DNA of 23,294 nucleotides, taken from contig CAZRWU010000034.1 in NCBI GenBank assembly GCA_964603915.1, positions 1 through 23,294 on the forward strand, given 5' to 3'. The position numbers and the translations under genes were made by a program. This document shows positions 5,809 to 13,762 of the stretch, piece after piece; positions within the stretch are counted from its first letter, which is position 1; the number at the start of each line of letters is the position of its first letter. The notes under the pieces were generated by a model that saw only the letters and a list, made by a program, of their open reading frames with translations, ran no database searches and was not told the DNA's origin. The DNA comes from REEP01 sp964603915 (lineage in GTDB: Bacteria > Pseudomonadota > Alphaproteobacteria > Rhodospirillales > Defluviicoccaceae).

Positions 5809-8800
5809 TGTCGCTGATCGACGCAGCCATCAATCGTTCGCGAACGGTCCTCGCCGTTCTGGCGCTGATCTTGATCGCCGGAACCGTCGCGTTCATCGAG
5901 ATTCCCAAAGAATCGGAACCGGACGTCAACATTCCGATGATCTACGTTTCGATGACGCACGACGGCATCTCACCCGAAGACGCCGAGCGGCTGTTGATCC
6001 GCCCGATGGAAGTGGAACTCCGCGCTATTGAAGGCGTCAAGGAGATGCGGGCGAGAGGCTACGAGGGCGGCGCCTATCTGGTGCTTGAATTCGACGCCGG
6101 CTTCGATGTCGACAAGGCGCTCCTGGATGTCCGCGAGAAGGTCGATCAGGCCAAGGCCGACTTGCCTGAAGAGACCGACGAGCCGATCGTGAGCGAAGTC
6201 AACTTCAGCCTGTTTCCCGTGGTGGTGGTTGCCCTGGCGGGTGAAGTGCCGGAGCGCACGCTGCTCCGGCTGGCCCGCGACCTTCGCGACGAAATCCGTG
6301 CGATCACCAGTGTGCTCGATGTCGAAATTGCGGGAGAACGCGAGGAACAGGTCGAGATTCTCGTCGATCCCTTCGTGGTGGAAAGCTACGGTTTCACCGC
6401 CGAAGAGACCTTCAATATCGTCCGCAACAACAATCTGCTTATCGCCGCCGGCGCCCAGGATACCGGCCAGGGGCGCTTTTCCGTCAAGGTTCCGGGTCTG
6501 CTTGAAACGGCGTCGGACATCAGATCGCTGCCGGTCAAGGTCGGCGATGACGCGGTGGTCACCGTCGCGGACATCGGTGAAGTACGCCGGTCATTTTTGG
6601 ATGCGGAAGGCTTTGCGCGGATCAACGGCCAGCCGGCGATCGTCCTGGAGGTGACCAAGCGCGCCGGCGAGAACCTGATCAACACCGTCGAGAAGGTGCG
6701 CGCGGTCGTCGCCGCCGAACGGGCGGAATGGCCAGAAGGGCTGCAGAAGTCGATCCACATCGCCCTGCTTCAGGACAAGTCCGACCATATCCGCACGATG
6801 CTGAACGATCTGCTGAACAGCGTCGTGTTCGCCATCCTCCTGGTGATGATCGTTATCGTCGCCGCCCTCGGAGTCCGTTCGGGGACGCTTGTCGGCGTCG
6901 CCATCCCCGGCTCTTTCCTCGCCGGCATTCTCGTGCTCACCGGCCTTGGCCTGACCATCAACATCGTCGTGCTGTTCGCGCTGATCCTTGCGGTAGGCAT
7001 GCTGGTCGACGGCGCCATTGTCGTCACCGAACTTGCCGACCGCAAAATGATCGAAGGCGAGCCGCCGGCCCGCGCCTACGTCATTGCCGCCAAGCGGATG
7101 GCCTGGCCGGTCGTCGCTGCGACGGCGACCACTCTCGCCGCTTTCCTGCCGCTGCTTTTCTGGCCGGGCGTCGTCGGCGAGTTCATGAAGTATCTGCCGA
7201 TCACCCTGTTGGCAACTCTCGCCGCCTCGCTGGCGATGGCCCTGATCTTCGTGCCGACGCTCGGCGCGTTGATCGGCCGCCCGGGCGTGGCGGACGCGAA
7301 AACCATGAAAAGCCTCGCCGGCAGCGAGGAAGGGGATCTTGCCGACATTGGCGGCTGGACAGGCCGCTACGTCGCGGTCCTGCGCGCCGCGCTTCGCCAC
7401 CCCGGCAAGATCATCCTCGCCACTGTCGCTCTGCTTGTCGGCGTTCAAGTGGTTTACGCCAGTTTCGGCAAAGGCGTTGAGTTCTTCCCCAACGTCGAGC
7501 CGGAGATCGCCAAGCTTCAGGTTCGCGCCCGCGGCAACCTCTCGACCTACGAGAAGGATGACCTGATCAAGGAGGTCGAACGGCGCATCGTCGGCATGCC
7601 CGAGATCGAAACGGTGTACTCGCGGACCGGAACGCCCGAGCGCAGCGAGGAGGCGGAAGACATCATCGGCACCATCACGTTGGAATTCGTCGACTGGGAG
7701 CAGCGGCGGCCCGCGCATGAAATTCTCGCCGAAATCAAGACGCGGACCAACGAGATCGCCGGCATCTTCGTCGATCCCCGGGAGGAAGAAGCGGGGCCGC
7801 CGGTGGGCAAGCCGGTGCAGCTTGAGTTGGCGTCGCGTTATCCCGAAGTGTTGGCGCCGACGGTCGAAAAGATCCTCGCCGGCCTTGCCGAGATCGGCGG
7901 ATTCGAGAACATCGAGGACAGCCGGCCGCTGCCGGGCATCGACTGGGAACTGACGATCGATCGCGCCCAGGCGGCCAAATTCGGCGTCGACACGCAAGCT
8001 CTCGGCAGCGCCATTCAAATGGTGACGACCGGCATCAAGGTCGACGGCATCCGTCCCAACGACGCCGACGACGAGATCGACATCCGCATCCGCTATCCTG
8101 AGCCGTATCGCACGATCGACAAGCTCAATCAGGTCAGGGTCAACACCGAGGCGGGCCCTGTTCCGGTCAGCAACTTCGTGACGCTTGCTCCGCAGCCGCG
8201 GGTGGGCATGGTGGACCGCACCAACAGCCGGCGGGTGATGACGATCAAGGCGGATGTCGCCACCGGCGTACTGCCCGACACCAAGGTGAAAGAGATCCAG
8301 GCCTGGCTCGCCGGCGCCGACATCGATCACCGCGTGCAGATCGCGTTCAAGGGCGAGGACGAGGAGCAGAACAAGGCCCGCGCCTTTCTCGGCAAGGCGT
8401 TCGCCGTCGCCATCTTCCTGATGGCGATCATCCTTGTCACGCAGTTCAACAGTTTTTACAGCGCCTTCCTGATCTTGTCGGCGGTGGTGATGTCGACGAT
8501 CGGGGTTTTTATCGGCCTGCTGGCGACGGGTCAGCCGTTCGGCATCGTCATGGGCGGCATCGGCGTGATCGCGCTCGCCGGGATTGTGGTCAACAATAAC
8601 ATCGTGCTGATCGACACCTTCGACCGCTTGATCAAGACCGCCAAATCGCCGCTGGACGCCATCCTGCGCACGGGAGCGCAGCGCTTGCGGCCGGTGATGC
8701 TGACGACGATCACGACCATTCTCGGCCTTCTGCCATTGATGTTCCGCGTCAACATCGACTTCATCGCGCGCCATGTCAGCATCGGCGCGCCGGCGACGCA

Positions 8801-8984
8801 ATGGTGGACGCAGCTGGCGACGGCCATCGTCTTCGGCCTGGCGTTCTCGACGCTGCTGACCCTGATCGTGACGCCCTGCGCGCTGATGCTGCGGGCGAAT
8901 GTTCGGGCTTGGCGCGACCGCCGCCGGGCGAAAGTGGACTTCCAGACGCCGCCCACGCCAGCCTATGAACAGGCCGCGGAATGA
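5808..8984 (+). CDS. RND efflux transporter permease subunit (AcrB/HAE1-like)
   Basis: A 1058-residue inner-membrane pump of normal length for the family. It has TM1 (about residues 12-30), a large periplasmic loop, a TM2-TM6 bundle (about 335-475), a second periplasmic loop, and TM7-TM12 (about 865-1030). The TM4 proton-relay signature reads VGMLVDGAIVV: the first aspartate (D401) is present, but the second position of the classical Asp-Asp pair is Gly402, as in a known subset of RND pumps. The TM10-11 region GIGVIALAGIVVNNNIVLID is typical. The pump should exchange protons for drugs, lipids or solvents. No outer-membrane TolC-like gene follows, so a channel encoded elsewhere must be shared. 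Specificity cannot be read from the sequence. Confidence 0.95.
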   Translation: MSLIDAAINRSRTVLAVLALILIAGTVAFIEIPKESEPDVNIPMIYVSMTHDGISPEDAERLLIRPMEVELRAIEGVKEMRARGYEGGAYLVLEFDAGFDVDKALLDVREKVDQAKADLPEETDEPIVSEVNFSLFPVVVVALAGEVPERTLLRLARDLRDEIRAITSVLDVEIAGEREEQVEILVDPFVVESYGFTAEETFNIVRNNNLLIAAGAQDTGQGRFSVKVPGLLETASDIRSLPVKVGDDAVVTVADIGEVRRSFLDAEGFARINGQPAIVLEVTKRAGENLINTVEKVRAVVAAERAEWPEGLQKSIHIALLQDKSDHIRTMLNDLLNSVVFAILLVMIVIVAALGVRSGTLVGVAIPGSFLAGILVLTGLGLTINIVVLFALILAVGMLVDGAIVVTELADRKMIEGEPPARAYVIAAKRMAWPVVAATATTLAAFLPLLFWPGVVGEFMKYLPITLLATLAASLAMALIFVPTLGALIGRPGVADAKTMKSLAGSEEGDLADIGGWTGRYVAVLRAALRHPGKIILATVALLVGVQVVYASFGKGVEFFPNVEPEIAKLQVRARGNLSTYEKDDLIKEVERRIVGMPEIETVYSRTGTPERSEEAEDIIGTITLEFVDWEQRRPAHEILAEIKTRTNEIAGIFVDPREEEAGPPVGKPVQLELASRYPEVLAPTVEKILAGLAEIGGFENIEDSRPLPGIDWELTIDRAQAAKFGVDTQALGSAIQMVTTGIKVDGIRPNDADDEIDIRIRYPEPYRTIDKLNQVRVNTEAGPVPVSNFVTLAPQPRVGMVDRTNSRRVMTIKADVATGVLPDTKVKEIQAWLAGADIDHRVQIAFKGEDEEQNKARAFLGKAFAVAIFLMAIILVTQFNSFYSAFLILSAVVMSTIGVFIGLLATGQPFGIVMGGIGVIALAGIVVNNNIVLIDTFDRLIKTAKSPLDAILRTGAQRLRPVMLTTITTILGLLPLMFRVNIDFIARHVSIGAPATQWWTQLATAIVFGLAFSTLLTLIVTPCALMLRANVRAWRDRRRAKVDFQTPPTPAYEQAAE

Positions 8985-9002
8985 TCGGCGCGTTTTCGCA
9001 CC

Positions 9003-10175
9003 CTACGCCAGAAGCGGGTCGGCCGCACCGGGATCCGGCAACACGGAGGCGACCGGGTCATCGGGATCGACCGGGTACTTGACATAACGGTAGTCAACCG
9101 TCCCGTCCGCGCCGTCGTCTCGTTCCTCGCTGATCAGGCCGCCCTTCCTGTCGTAGCCGTACCGCCACGATGTCCGATCATCAATCGTTCCATCCGCGCC
9201 AAGGTCAGACTCATAGACCTTGCTGATCAGGTTGCCCTTTTTGTCGTAGCGATATTGCGAGGACCAACGGTAGTCGACCGTCCCATCCGCGCCAGAGTCG
9301 AACTCGTAAGCTTCGCTGATCAGGTTGCCCTTCCTGTCGTAGGTGTACTGCAACGACTCGCGGCGATCGATGATTCCGTCCGCGCTCTCATCCACTTCAA
9401 CAATCGAGATGAGCTGATTGCCCTTCTTGTCGTAGTCGTACCGCCACGATGTCCGATCATCAATCGTCCCATCCGCGCCAAGGTCAGACTCATAAACGTA
9501 GCTGATCAGGTTGCCCTTTTTATCGTAGCGGTGCTGATCCGACGCGCGGTAGTCGATTGTCCCATCCCCGTCATAGTCGATCTCATAAATTGCGCTGATC
9601 AGGTTGCCCTTCCTGTCGTGGGCATACTGCGACGACGAGCGGTAGTTGATCGTCCCATCCGCGCCAGAGTCGCTCTCATGAAGCTGACGGATCATGTTAC
9701 CCTTCTTGTCGTAGGCGTATTGCCACAATGTCCGATCATCAATCGTTCCATCCGCACCAGAGTCCGATTCATGAAGTTGATGGATCACGTTGCCCTTGTT
9801 ATCGTAGGCATAGTAAAACGAGTGCCGGTTATCGATTATTTCATCCGCGGCCCGATCGTTTTCATCAATTTGGCTGATCAGATTACCTTTCTTGTCATAG
9901 CTGTACCGCGACGAATCCTTAATGGTTTCGTCAGGACCGGTCCAGTGATGTCTGGAGACTGCTGTGACCAAATTACCCCTGTTGTCGTAGCTGTACTGCG
10001 ACGAGAGAGAATGTTCAATCAGCCCATCTTTTTGCGAGTCGTATTCATAAAGATGACTGATAGTATTCCCAACATTATCGTAGCTGGTTTGCGACCAGAT
10101 TCGGTCGATGTATCCATCGTAATCCCGCTCTTCTTCTATGATCTCGACAAATGACACTGGTTTTTTGTTACGCAT
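9003..10175 (-). CDS. YD/RHS-like tandem repeat protein with EF-hand-like acidic loops
   Basis: A 390-residue, highly acidic and hydrophilic protein made almost entirely of 11 tandem units (residues about 32-364) averaging 30-31 residues. Each unit begins with YDKKGNLIS-like sequence, reminiscent of RHS/YD repeats. It continues with an acidic loop such as DSGADGTIDYR or DYDGDGTIDYR, which has the D-x-x-x-D-G-x-I-D spacing of calcium-binding EF-hand and dockerin loops. No signal peptide, membrane span, toxin domain or transposase is visible. The C-terminal 26 residues are proline- and aspartate-rich (VDPDDPVASVLPDPG). It is a single gene facing the efflux operon, with only 18 bases between stop codons. 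A promoter lies upstream at 10286-10314. Function is unknown; a calcium-stabilised beta structure is the most natural guess. Confidence 0.85.
   Translation of the reverse strand: MRNKKPVSFVEIIEEERDYDGYIDRIWSQTSYDNVGNTISHLYEYDSQKDGLIEHSLSSQYSYDNRGNLVTAVSRHHWTGPDETIKDSSRYSYDKKGNLISQIDENDRAADEIIDNRHSFYYAYDNKGNVIHQLHESDSGADGTIDDRTLWQYAYDKKGNMIRQLHESDSGADGTINYRSSSQYAHDRKGNLISAIYEIDYDGDGTIDYRASDQHRYDKKGNLISYVYESDLGADGTIDDRTSWRYDYDKKGNQLISIVEVDESADGIIDRRESLQYTYDRKGNLISEAYEFDSGADGTVDYRWSSQYRYDKKGNLISKVYESDLGADGTIDDRTSWRYGYDRKGGLISEERDDGADGTVDYRYVKYPVDPDDPVASVLPDPGAADPLLA
9084..10082 (-). repeat. Coding tandem repeat, 11 units of about 93 bp
   Basis: The repeat units of the YD-like gene are visible in the DNA as a roughly 93-bp period. 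The segment near 9162 (CCGCCACGATGTCCGATCAT) recurs at 9441, an offset of 279 bp or exactly three units, and neighbouring sequence is also nearly identical. Units differ enough to show diversification, but the 279-bp copy looks recent. Confidence 0.85.
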
Positions 10176-10285
10176 AGCCGTCGTTCTAGCCCATTTCTGA
10201 ATTGTTTATTCTCAGGCGCTCGGGACAGCTTGCCGCATTCATGCAGCGCTGCCGGTTAACCGATGCCCTGAGTATGATGAATAAG

Positions 10286-10314
10286 ATTATATACCTTCTG
10301 TAAAATTGGCACAA
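10286..10314 (-). promoter_or_regulatory. Predicted promoter of the YD-like repeat gene
   Basis: On the minus strand a perfect TATAAT (10291-10286) is preceded by TTGTGC (10314-10309) with a 17-base spacer. The region is AT-rich against a GC-rich genome. The -35 match is only partial, so confidence rests on the -10 box and spacing. Confidence 0.5.
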
Positions 10315-10326
10315 GTGGTTTTACAG
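10298..10326. promoter_or_regulatory. Palindrome CTGTAAAA-N13-TTTTACAG over the -35 region
   Basis: Perfect 8-bp arms at 10298-10305 and 10319-10326 enclose 13 bases that contain the predicted -35 hexamer of the repeat gene. The 21-bp arm-to-arm spacing (two helical turns) suits a dimeric regulator. No following T-run supports a terminator. The binding protein is unknown. Confidence 0.45.
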
Positions 10327-10416
10327 TATCTATGTTACCACTATGCAGTATTAAGAGTGATAATCATGATGATATGGTTTTCATCCGCATGAGGGTCGAT
10401 GAATAAGAACCGAGGT

Positions 10417-10450
10417 TTTCCCGCAAGAACTTGAAGTTTTACTCGGGAAA
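10417..10450 (-). terminator. Possible hairpin terminator after nrdJ
   Basis: TTTCCCG (10417-10423) and CGGGAAA (10444-10450) are perfect 7-bp inverted arms around a 20-base loop that itself contains CAAGAACTTG. It lies immediately after the nrdJ stop codon. There is no clear U-tract, so this is only a candidate. Confidence 0.35.
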
Positions 10451-12787
10451 TTAGCTACACTTGGAATAGGCGCAACTGGTGCAGGTGTCGCAGTCTTCCT
10501 GGCGGATGAGAGAGGGGGCGCCGCACTTCGGGCACTGGCGAAAGCGGCGGTCGCCGCGTTGCTCGGGCCCCACGGCGCCGGCTGCTTCGCCCAGATACGC
10601 ACGCTCATCCTCGGAGACTGTGCCGCTGTGCGGCGAAGGCAGGAAGCCGATGTCGATCATGTGGCGCTCGATCACCTCGCCGATGGCGGCGAGCAGGCTC
10701 GGCACGTAGCGGCCGCCCATCCACTGCCCGCCGCGCGGATCGAACACCGCCTTCAATTCCTCGACGACGAAGGATACGTCGCCGCCGCGCCGGAACACGG
10801 CGCTGATCATCCGCGTCAACGCCACCGTCCAGGCATAATGCTCCATGTTCTTGGAATTGATGAACACCTCGAACGGACGCCGGCGGCCTTCTTGGACAAC
10901 GTCGTTGACGGTGATGTAGGTGGCGTGATCGCTTTCCGGCCAGCGCACCTTGTATGTCTTTCCCGACAGCGCCTCCGGCCGGTCGAGGGGCCGGAACATC
11001 TGGACAATCGCGCCTGAATCGCCGAAATCCTCCGGCTTCGATGGCGGTTTCGGCGCATCGAGCGGCAACTCCGCTTGCGGAGATGGCGGCGCCTGCTTGC
11101 GGACCTCGAGCACCGCTCCGGTCACCGCGTTCGGCCGATAGGTGGTGCAGCCCTTGCAGCCGAGGTCGAAGGCCTGGATGTAGATGTCCTTGAAGTCTTC
11201 GAAAGGAATGCTTTCGGGGCAGTTGATGGTCTTGGAAATCGAGCTGTCGATGAACTTCTGGACGGCCGCCTGCATGACGAGATGATCGCTCGGGCTGAGT
11301 CCTTGCGCATCGACGAAATAATCGGGAAGCGGCGCGGACTCCCCTTTCATCCGCCGGAACTGCCGGTAGGCGTAGTCGCTCACTTCCTCCTCCCGCCGGC
11401 TGCCGTCCGGCATCAGCACGTGACGGGTGTAGCGGAAGCTGAAAACGGGCTCGATGCCCGAGGAAACGTTGTCGGCGAACAAAGAGATCGTGCCGGTCGG
11501 CGCGATCGAGGCGATCAGCGCGTTGCGGATGCCGTTTTTCGCGATCGCCGCGCGGACGTCGTCGTCGAGCTGACCGATATGCGCCCCGGCCAAGTAGCGC
11601 TCGCGATCGAACAGGGGAAAGACGCCTTTTTCCGCCGCGAGATCGCACGAAGAAAGATAGGCGGTGCGCTCGATGGTTTGCATCCAAGACTCGCAAAGCC
11701 GCACCGCCTCGCCGCCGCCGTAACGGGCGCCGCACATGACCAGCGCGTCGGCGAGCCCGGTGATGCCGAGGCCGATGCGGCGCTTGGCTTTGGCCTCATG
11801 CTCGTGCTCGGGCAGCGGGTAGCCCGAAACCTCGATGACGTTGTCCAGCATCCGCACCGCGACGCGGACGACCTGTGCGAGTTCCTCCTCATCCAGCCGC
11901 GCCTCCGGGGTGAACGGCTCGCGGACGAAGCGGGGAAGATTAAGCGAGCCGAGCAGACAGGCGCCATAAGGTGGAAGCGGCTGTTCTCCGCAGGGATTGG
12001 TCGCGTGAATTTCTTCACAGTAGTAGAGATTGTTGAGACGGTTGATGCGATCGATGAAGACGACGCCCGGCTCGGCGTAGGTGTACGTCGCCCGCATGAT
12101 TTTGTCCCACAGCTCGCGCGCGCGAACGCTCCTTGCGGTGACGCCGCCGAAATGAAGCTCCCAAGGCCCATCCTCCTTCACCGCTTGCATGAAGGCGTCG
12201 CTGACCAGGACGGAGAGGTTGAACATGCGCAGCCGTCCCGGCTCTCTCTTCGCGTCGATGAAGTCTTCGATGTCGGGATGATCGCACCGCATCACGCCCA
12301 TCATCGCGCCGCGCCGCGATCCCGCGCTCATGATCGTCCGGCACATCGAGTCCCACACGTCCATGAACGTGACCGGGCCGGAAGCATCGGCGCCCACGCC
12401 CTTGACCGGCGCTCCTTTCGGCCTCAGGGACGAAAAATCGTAACCGATGCCGCCGCCCTGCTGCATCGTCAGCGCCGCTTCCTTCAGGTGCTGGAATATT
12501 CCGCCCATATCGTCGGGAATGTCGCCCATCACGAAGCAGTTGAATAACGTCACGCGCCGCCCGGAGCCGGCGCCGGACAGGATCCGGCCGGCTGGCAAGA
12601 AGCGGAATCCGGTCATGGCTTCGTAGAAGCGCGCCTCCCACAGCGCCGGATCGCGCTCCGGGCGCGCCACATCCCGAGCGACACGCCGCCAGGTATCTTC
12701 CATCGTTCCGTCGACAGGCTGGCCGTCGGCCGTCTTGAGACGGTATTTCATGTCCCAGATCTGCTGCGAAATGGGAGCAACCTGCAC
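10451..12787 (-). CDS. nrdJ: Adenosylcobalamin-dependent (class II) ribonucleotide reductase
   Basis: A 778-residue class II ribonucleotide reductase, converting ribonucleotides to deoxyribonucleotides with a radical generated from coenzyme B12. The finger loop N264-P-C266-G-E268 holds the thiyl cysteine and catalytic Asn/Glu. C84 (in FNCF) and C277 (in GACLLGS) are the predicted redox pair, with the 11-residue spacing to the thiyl Cys known for the family. APTGTISLFADNVSSGIEP is the phosphate-binding region. The C-terminus carries a CPKC...CTSCAYSKC cysteine cluster used for re-reduction. No ATP-cone is visible at the N-terminus. It starts with GTG at 12787, preceded by GGAG at a spacing of 9; the first residues (ISQQIWDMKYR) match family N-termini. 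A monocistronic promoter lies upstream. Length and motifs indicate an intact, oxygen-independent enzyme. Confidence 0.97.
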   Translation of the reverse strand: MQVAPISQQIWDMKYRLKTADGQPVDGTMEDTWRRVARDVARPERDPALWEARFYEAMTGFRFLPAGRILSGAGSGRRVTLFNCFVMGDIPDDMGGIFQHLKEAALTMQQGGGIGYDFSSLRPKGAPVKGVGADASGPVTFMDVWDSMCRTIMSAGSRRGAMMGVMRCDHPDIEDFIDAKREPGRLRMFNLSVLVSDAFMQAVKEDGPWELHFGGVTARSVRARELWDKIMRATYTYAEPGVVFIDRINRLNNLYYCEEIHATNPCGEQPLPPYGACLLGSLNLPRFVREPFTPEARLDEEELAQVVRVAVRMLDNVIEVSGYPLPEHEHEAKAKRRIGLGITGLADALVMCGARYGGGEAVRLCESWMQTIERTAYLSSCDLAAEKGVFPLFDRERYLAGAHIGQLDDDVRAAIAKNGIRNALIASIAPTGTISLFADNVSSGIEPVFSFRYTRHVLMPDGSRREEEVSDYAYRQFRRMKGESAPLPDYFVDAQGLSPSDHLVMQAAVQKFIDSSISKTINCPESIPFEDFKDIYIQAFDLGCKGCTTYRPNAVTGAVLEVRKQAPPSPQAELPLDAPKPPSKPEDFGDSGAIVQMFRPLDRPEALSGKTYKVRWPESDHATYITVNDVVQEGRRRPFEVFINSKNMEHYAWTVALTRMISAVFRRGGDVSFVVEELKAVFDPRGGQWMGGRYVPSLLAAIGEVIERHMIDIGFLPSPHSGTVSEDERAYLGEAAGAVGPEQRGDRRFRQCPKCGAPSLIRQEDCDTCTSCAYSKCS

Positions 12788-12827
12788 GAGAATTTGCTCC
12801 GGCTACCGAGAGGAAAGATGGATATCG

Positions 12828-12856
12828 ACTTTATGGAGCGGCAGCCGCTTCGTCAA
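12828..12856 (-). promoter_or_regulatory. Predicted nrdJ promoter
   Basis: On the minus strand TTGACG (12856-12851) and TAAAGT (12833-12828) are separated by 17 bases. Transcription would begin near 12821 and give a leader of about 34 bases before the GTG start. Confidence 0.5.
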
Positions 12857-12859
12857 CGC

Positions 12860-12930
12860 CTTTGTTCTTGTTATGTTTTCCTCTGTCGATCACGAAGGAT
12901 ATTCCCCGCCGGCGATAACCAAGAACAAAG
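12860..12930 (-). repeat. Long inverted repeat between plsC and nrdJ
   Basis: The left arm at 12860-12874 (CTTTGTTCTTGTTAT) and right arm at 12915-12930 (ATAACCAAGAACAAAG) pair over 15 bases with one bulge and enclose 40 bases. The GATAACC part of the right arm (12914-12920) can alternatively pair with GGTTATC at 12950-12956. The element ends 4 bp upstream of the predicted nrdJ -35 box. It may terminate plsC transcripts or bind a regulator; no U-tract follows. It lies in the 177-base gap between plsC and nrdJ, where I see no gene. Confidence 0.55.
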
Positions 12931-12964
12931 CCGACCAACCATCTGCGGAGGTTATCCCCGCCGT

Positions 12965-13762
12965 TCAACGCGACCCTGCGGAATTGGTTCCCATAAGTCG
13001 TGAGGTCTTGCCGCGACGCCGCGCCAGCCGCCATTGCGGCGGAAGCTGCCGGTCGGCCTCGGCGCAAAGCCGATCCGAAGCGGTTTCGATATTCTCCCTC
13101 AGTTCGTGAAGGAAACGGTCGCGATCAAGATTAACCGGCATCGGCGGCAGGATTTCGATGGTGATCACGCCGGGATACTTGTGGAACGCGCGCCGCCCCC
13201 AGAACACGCCGGAGTTCAACGCAACCGGAATCACCGGCGCGCCGCCGCGGTTGTAGAGGCCGGTTACGCCTGCGTGGTATGGCTGCTGGAATCCTGGCGA
13301 CACACGGGTGCCTTCGGGAAACACGATGACCTGACGACCCTCCGACAGCGCTTGGCTCGCGCCGGCGATCATCGTCCGCATGGCGCGGACGGGGGACGAG
13401 CGGTCGATGCTGATGCAGCCGGCCTTGCGCATGTACCAGCCAATCAACGGAACGGCGAACAGCTCCCGCTTCACGGCGAACACGGGATCATCGAGAAGCT
13501 GGTGAAAGATCATCGTGTCCCAGGCGGACTGGTGCTTGGCCGCGATCACCACGGCTCCGGCGGGAAGGTGCTCGCGGCCGCTGACGCGGCACCTGATGCC
13601 GCAGATCATCGCGGCGAGGAACAGCACACCGCGCAGCCAGAACCGTGCGCCGCTCTGCATCGTCCGACGCGACGTCGCAAGCAGGGGCAGATAGGCAACC
13701 GCAAGGACCGCCGTCCACACATAGAACGCGATGTGAAACAGAAGCGAGCGCAGTCCAATCAT
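12965..13762 (-). CDS. plsC: 1-acyl-sn-glycerol-3-phosphate acyltransferase (PlsC family)
   Basis: A 265-residue inner-membrane acyltransferase converting lysophosphatidic acid to phosphatidic acid in phospholipid synthesis. An N-terminal hydrophobic region (residues about 5-55) precedes the HX4D catalytic motif, H77 to D82 in KHQSAWD. The EGTR-type substrate motif FPEGTR spans residues 148-153. Downstream lies the PVIPVALNSG block. Its ATG overlaps the TGA of the upstream YdcF-family gene (ATGA), so the two are translationally coupled at the end of the ftsE-ftsX-ydcF-plsC cluster. The basic tail of about 25 residues is not part of the domain. Confidence 0.94.
   Translation of the reverse strand: MIGLRSLLFHIAFYVWTAVLAVAYLPLLATSRRTMQSGARFWLRGVLFLAAMICGIRCRVSGREHLPAGAVVIAAKHQSAWDTMIFHQLLDDPVFAVKRELFAVPLIGWYMRKAGCISIDRSSPVRAMRTMIAGASQALSEGRQVIVFPEGTRVSPGFQQPYHAGVTGLYNRGGAPVIPVALNSGVFWGRRAFHKYPGVITIEILPPMPVNLDRDRFLHELRENIETASDRLCAEADRQLPPQWRLARRRGKTSRLMGTNSAGSR

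Noticed and set aside
6591..8801. Minus-strand open frame of 736 codons opposite the RND pump gene
   Set aside because: Antisense shadow of a GC-rich gene: rich in Asp, Arg, His and Gln with no family resemblance, while the plus strand encodes a full, well-conserved transporter.
9084..10082. CRISPR array
   Set aside because: The 93-bp repetition is in frame, codes for a repeat protein, and has no spacer/repeat alternation.
11075..12547. Plus-strand open frame of 490 codons opposite nrdJ
   Set aside because: Antisense to a complete ribonucleotide reductase; composition typical of a shadow frame.
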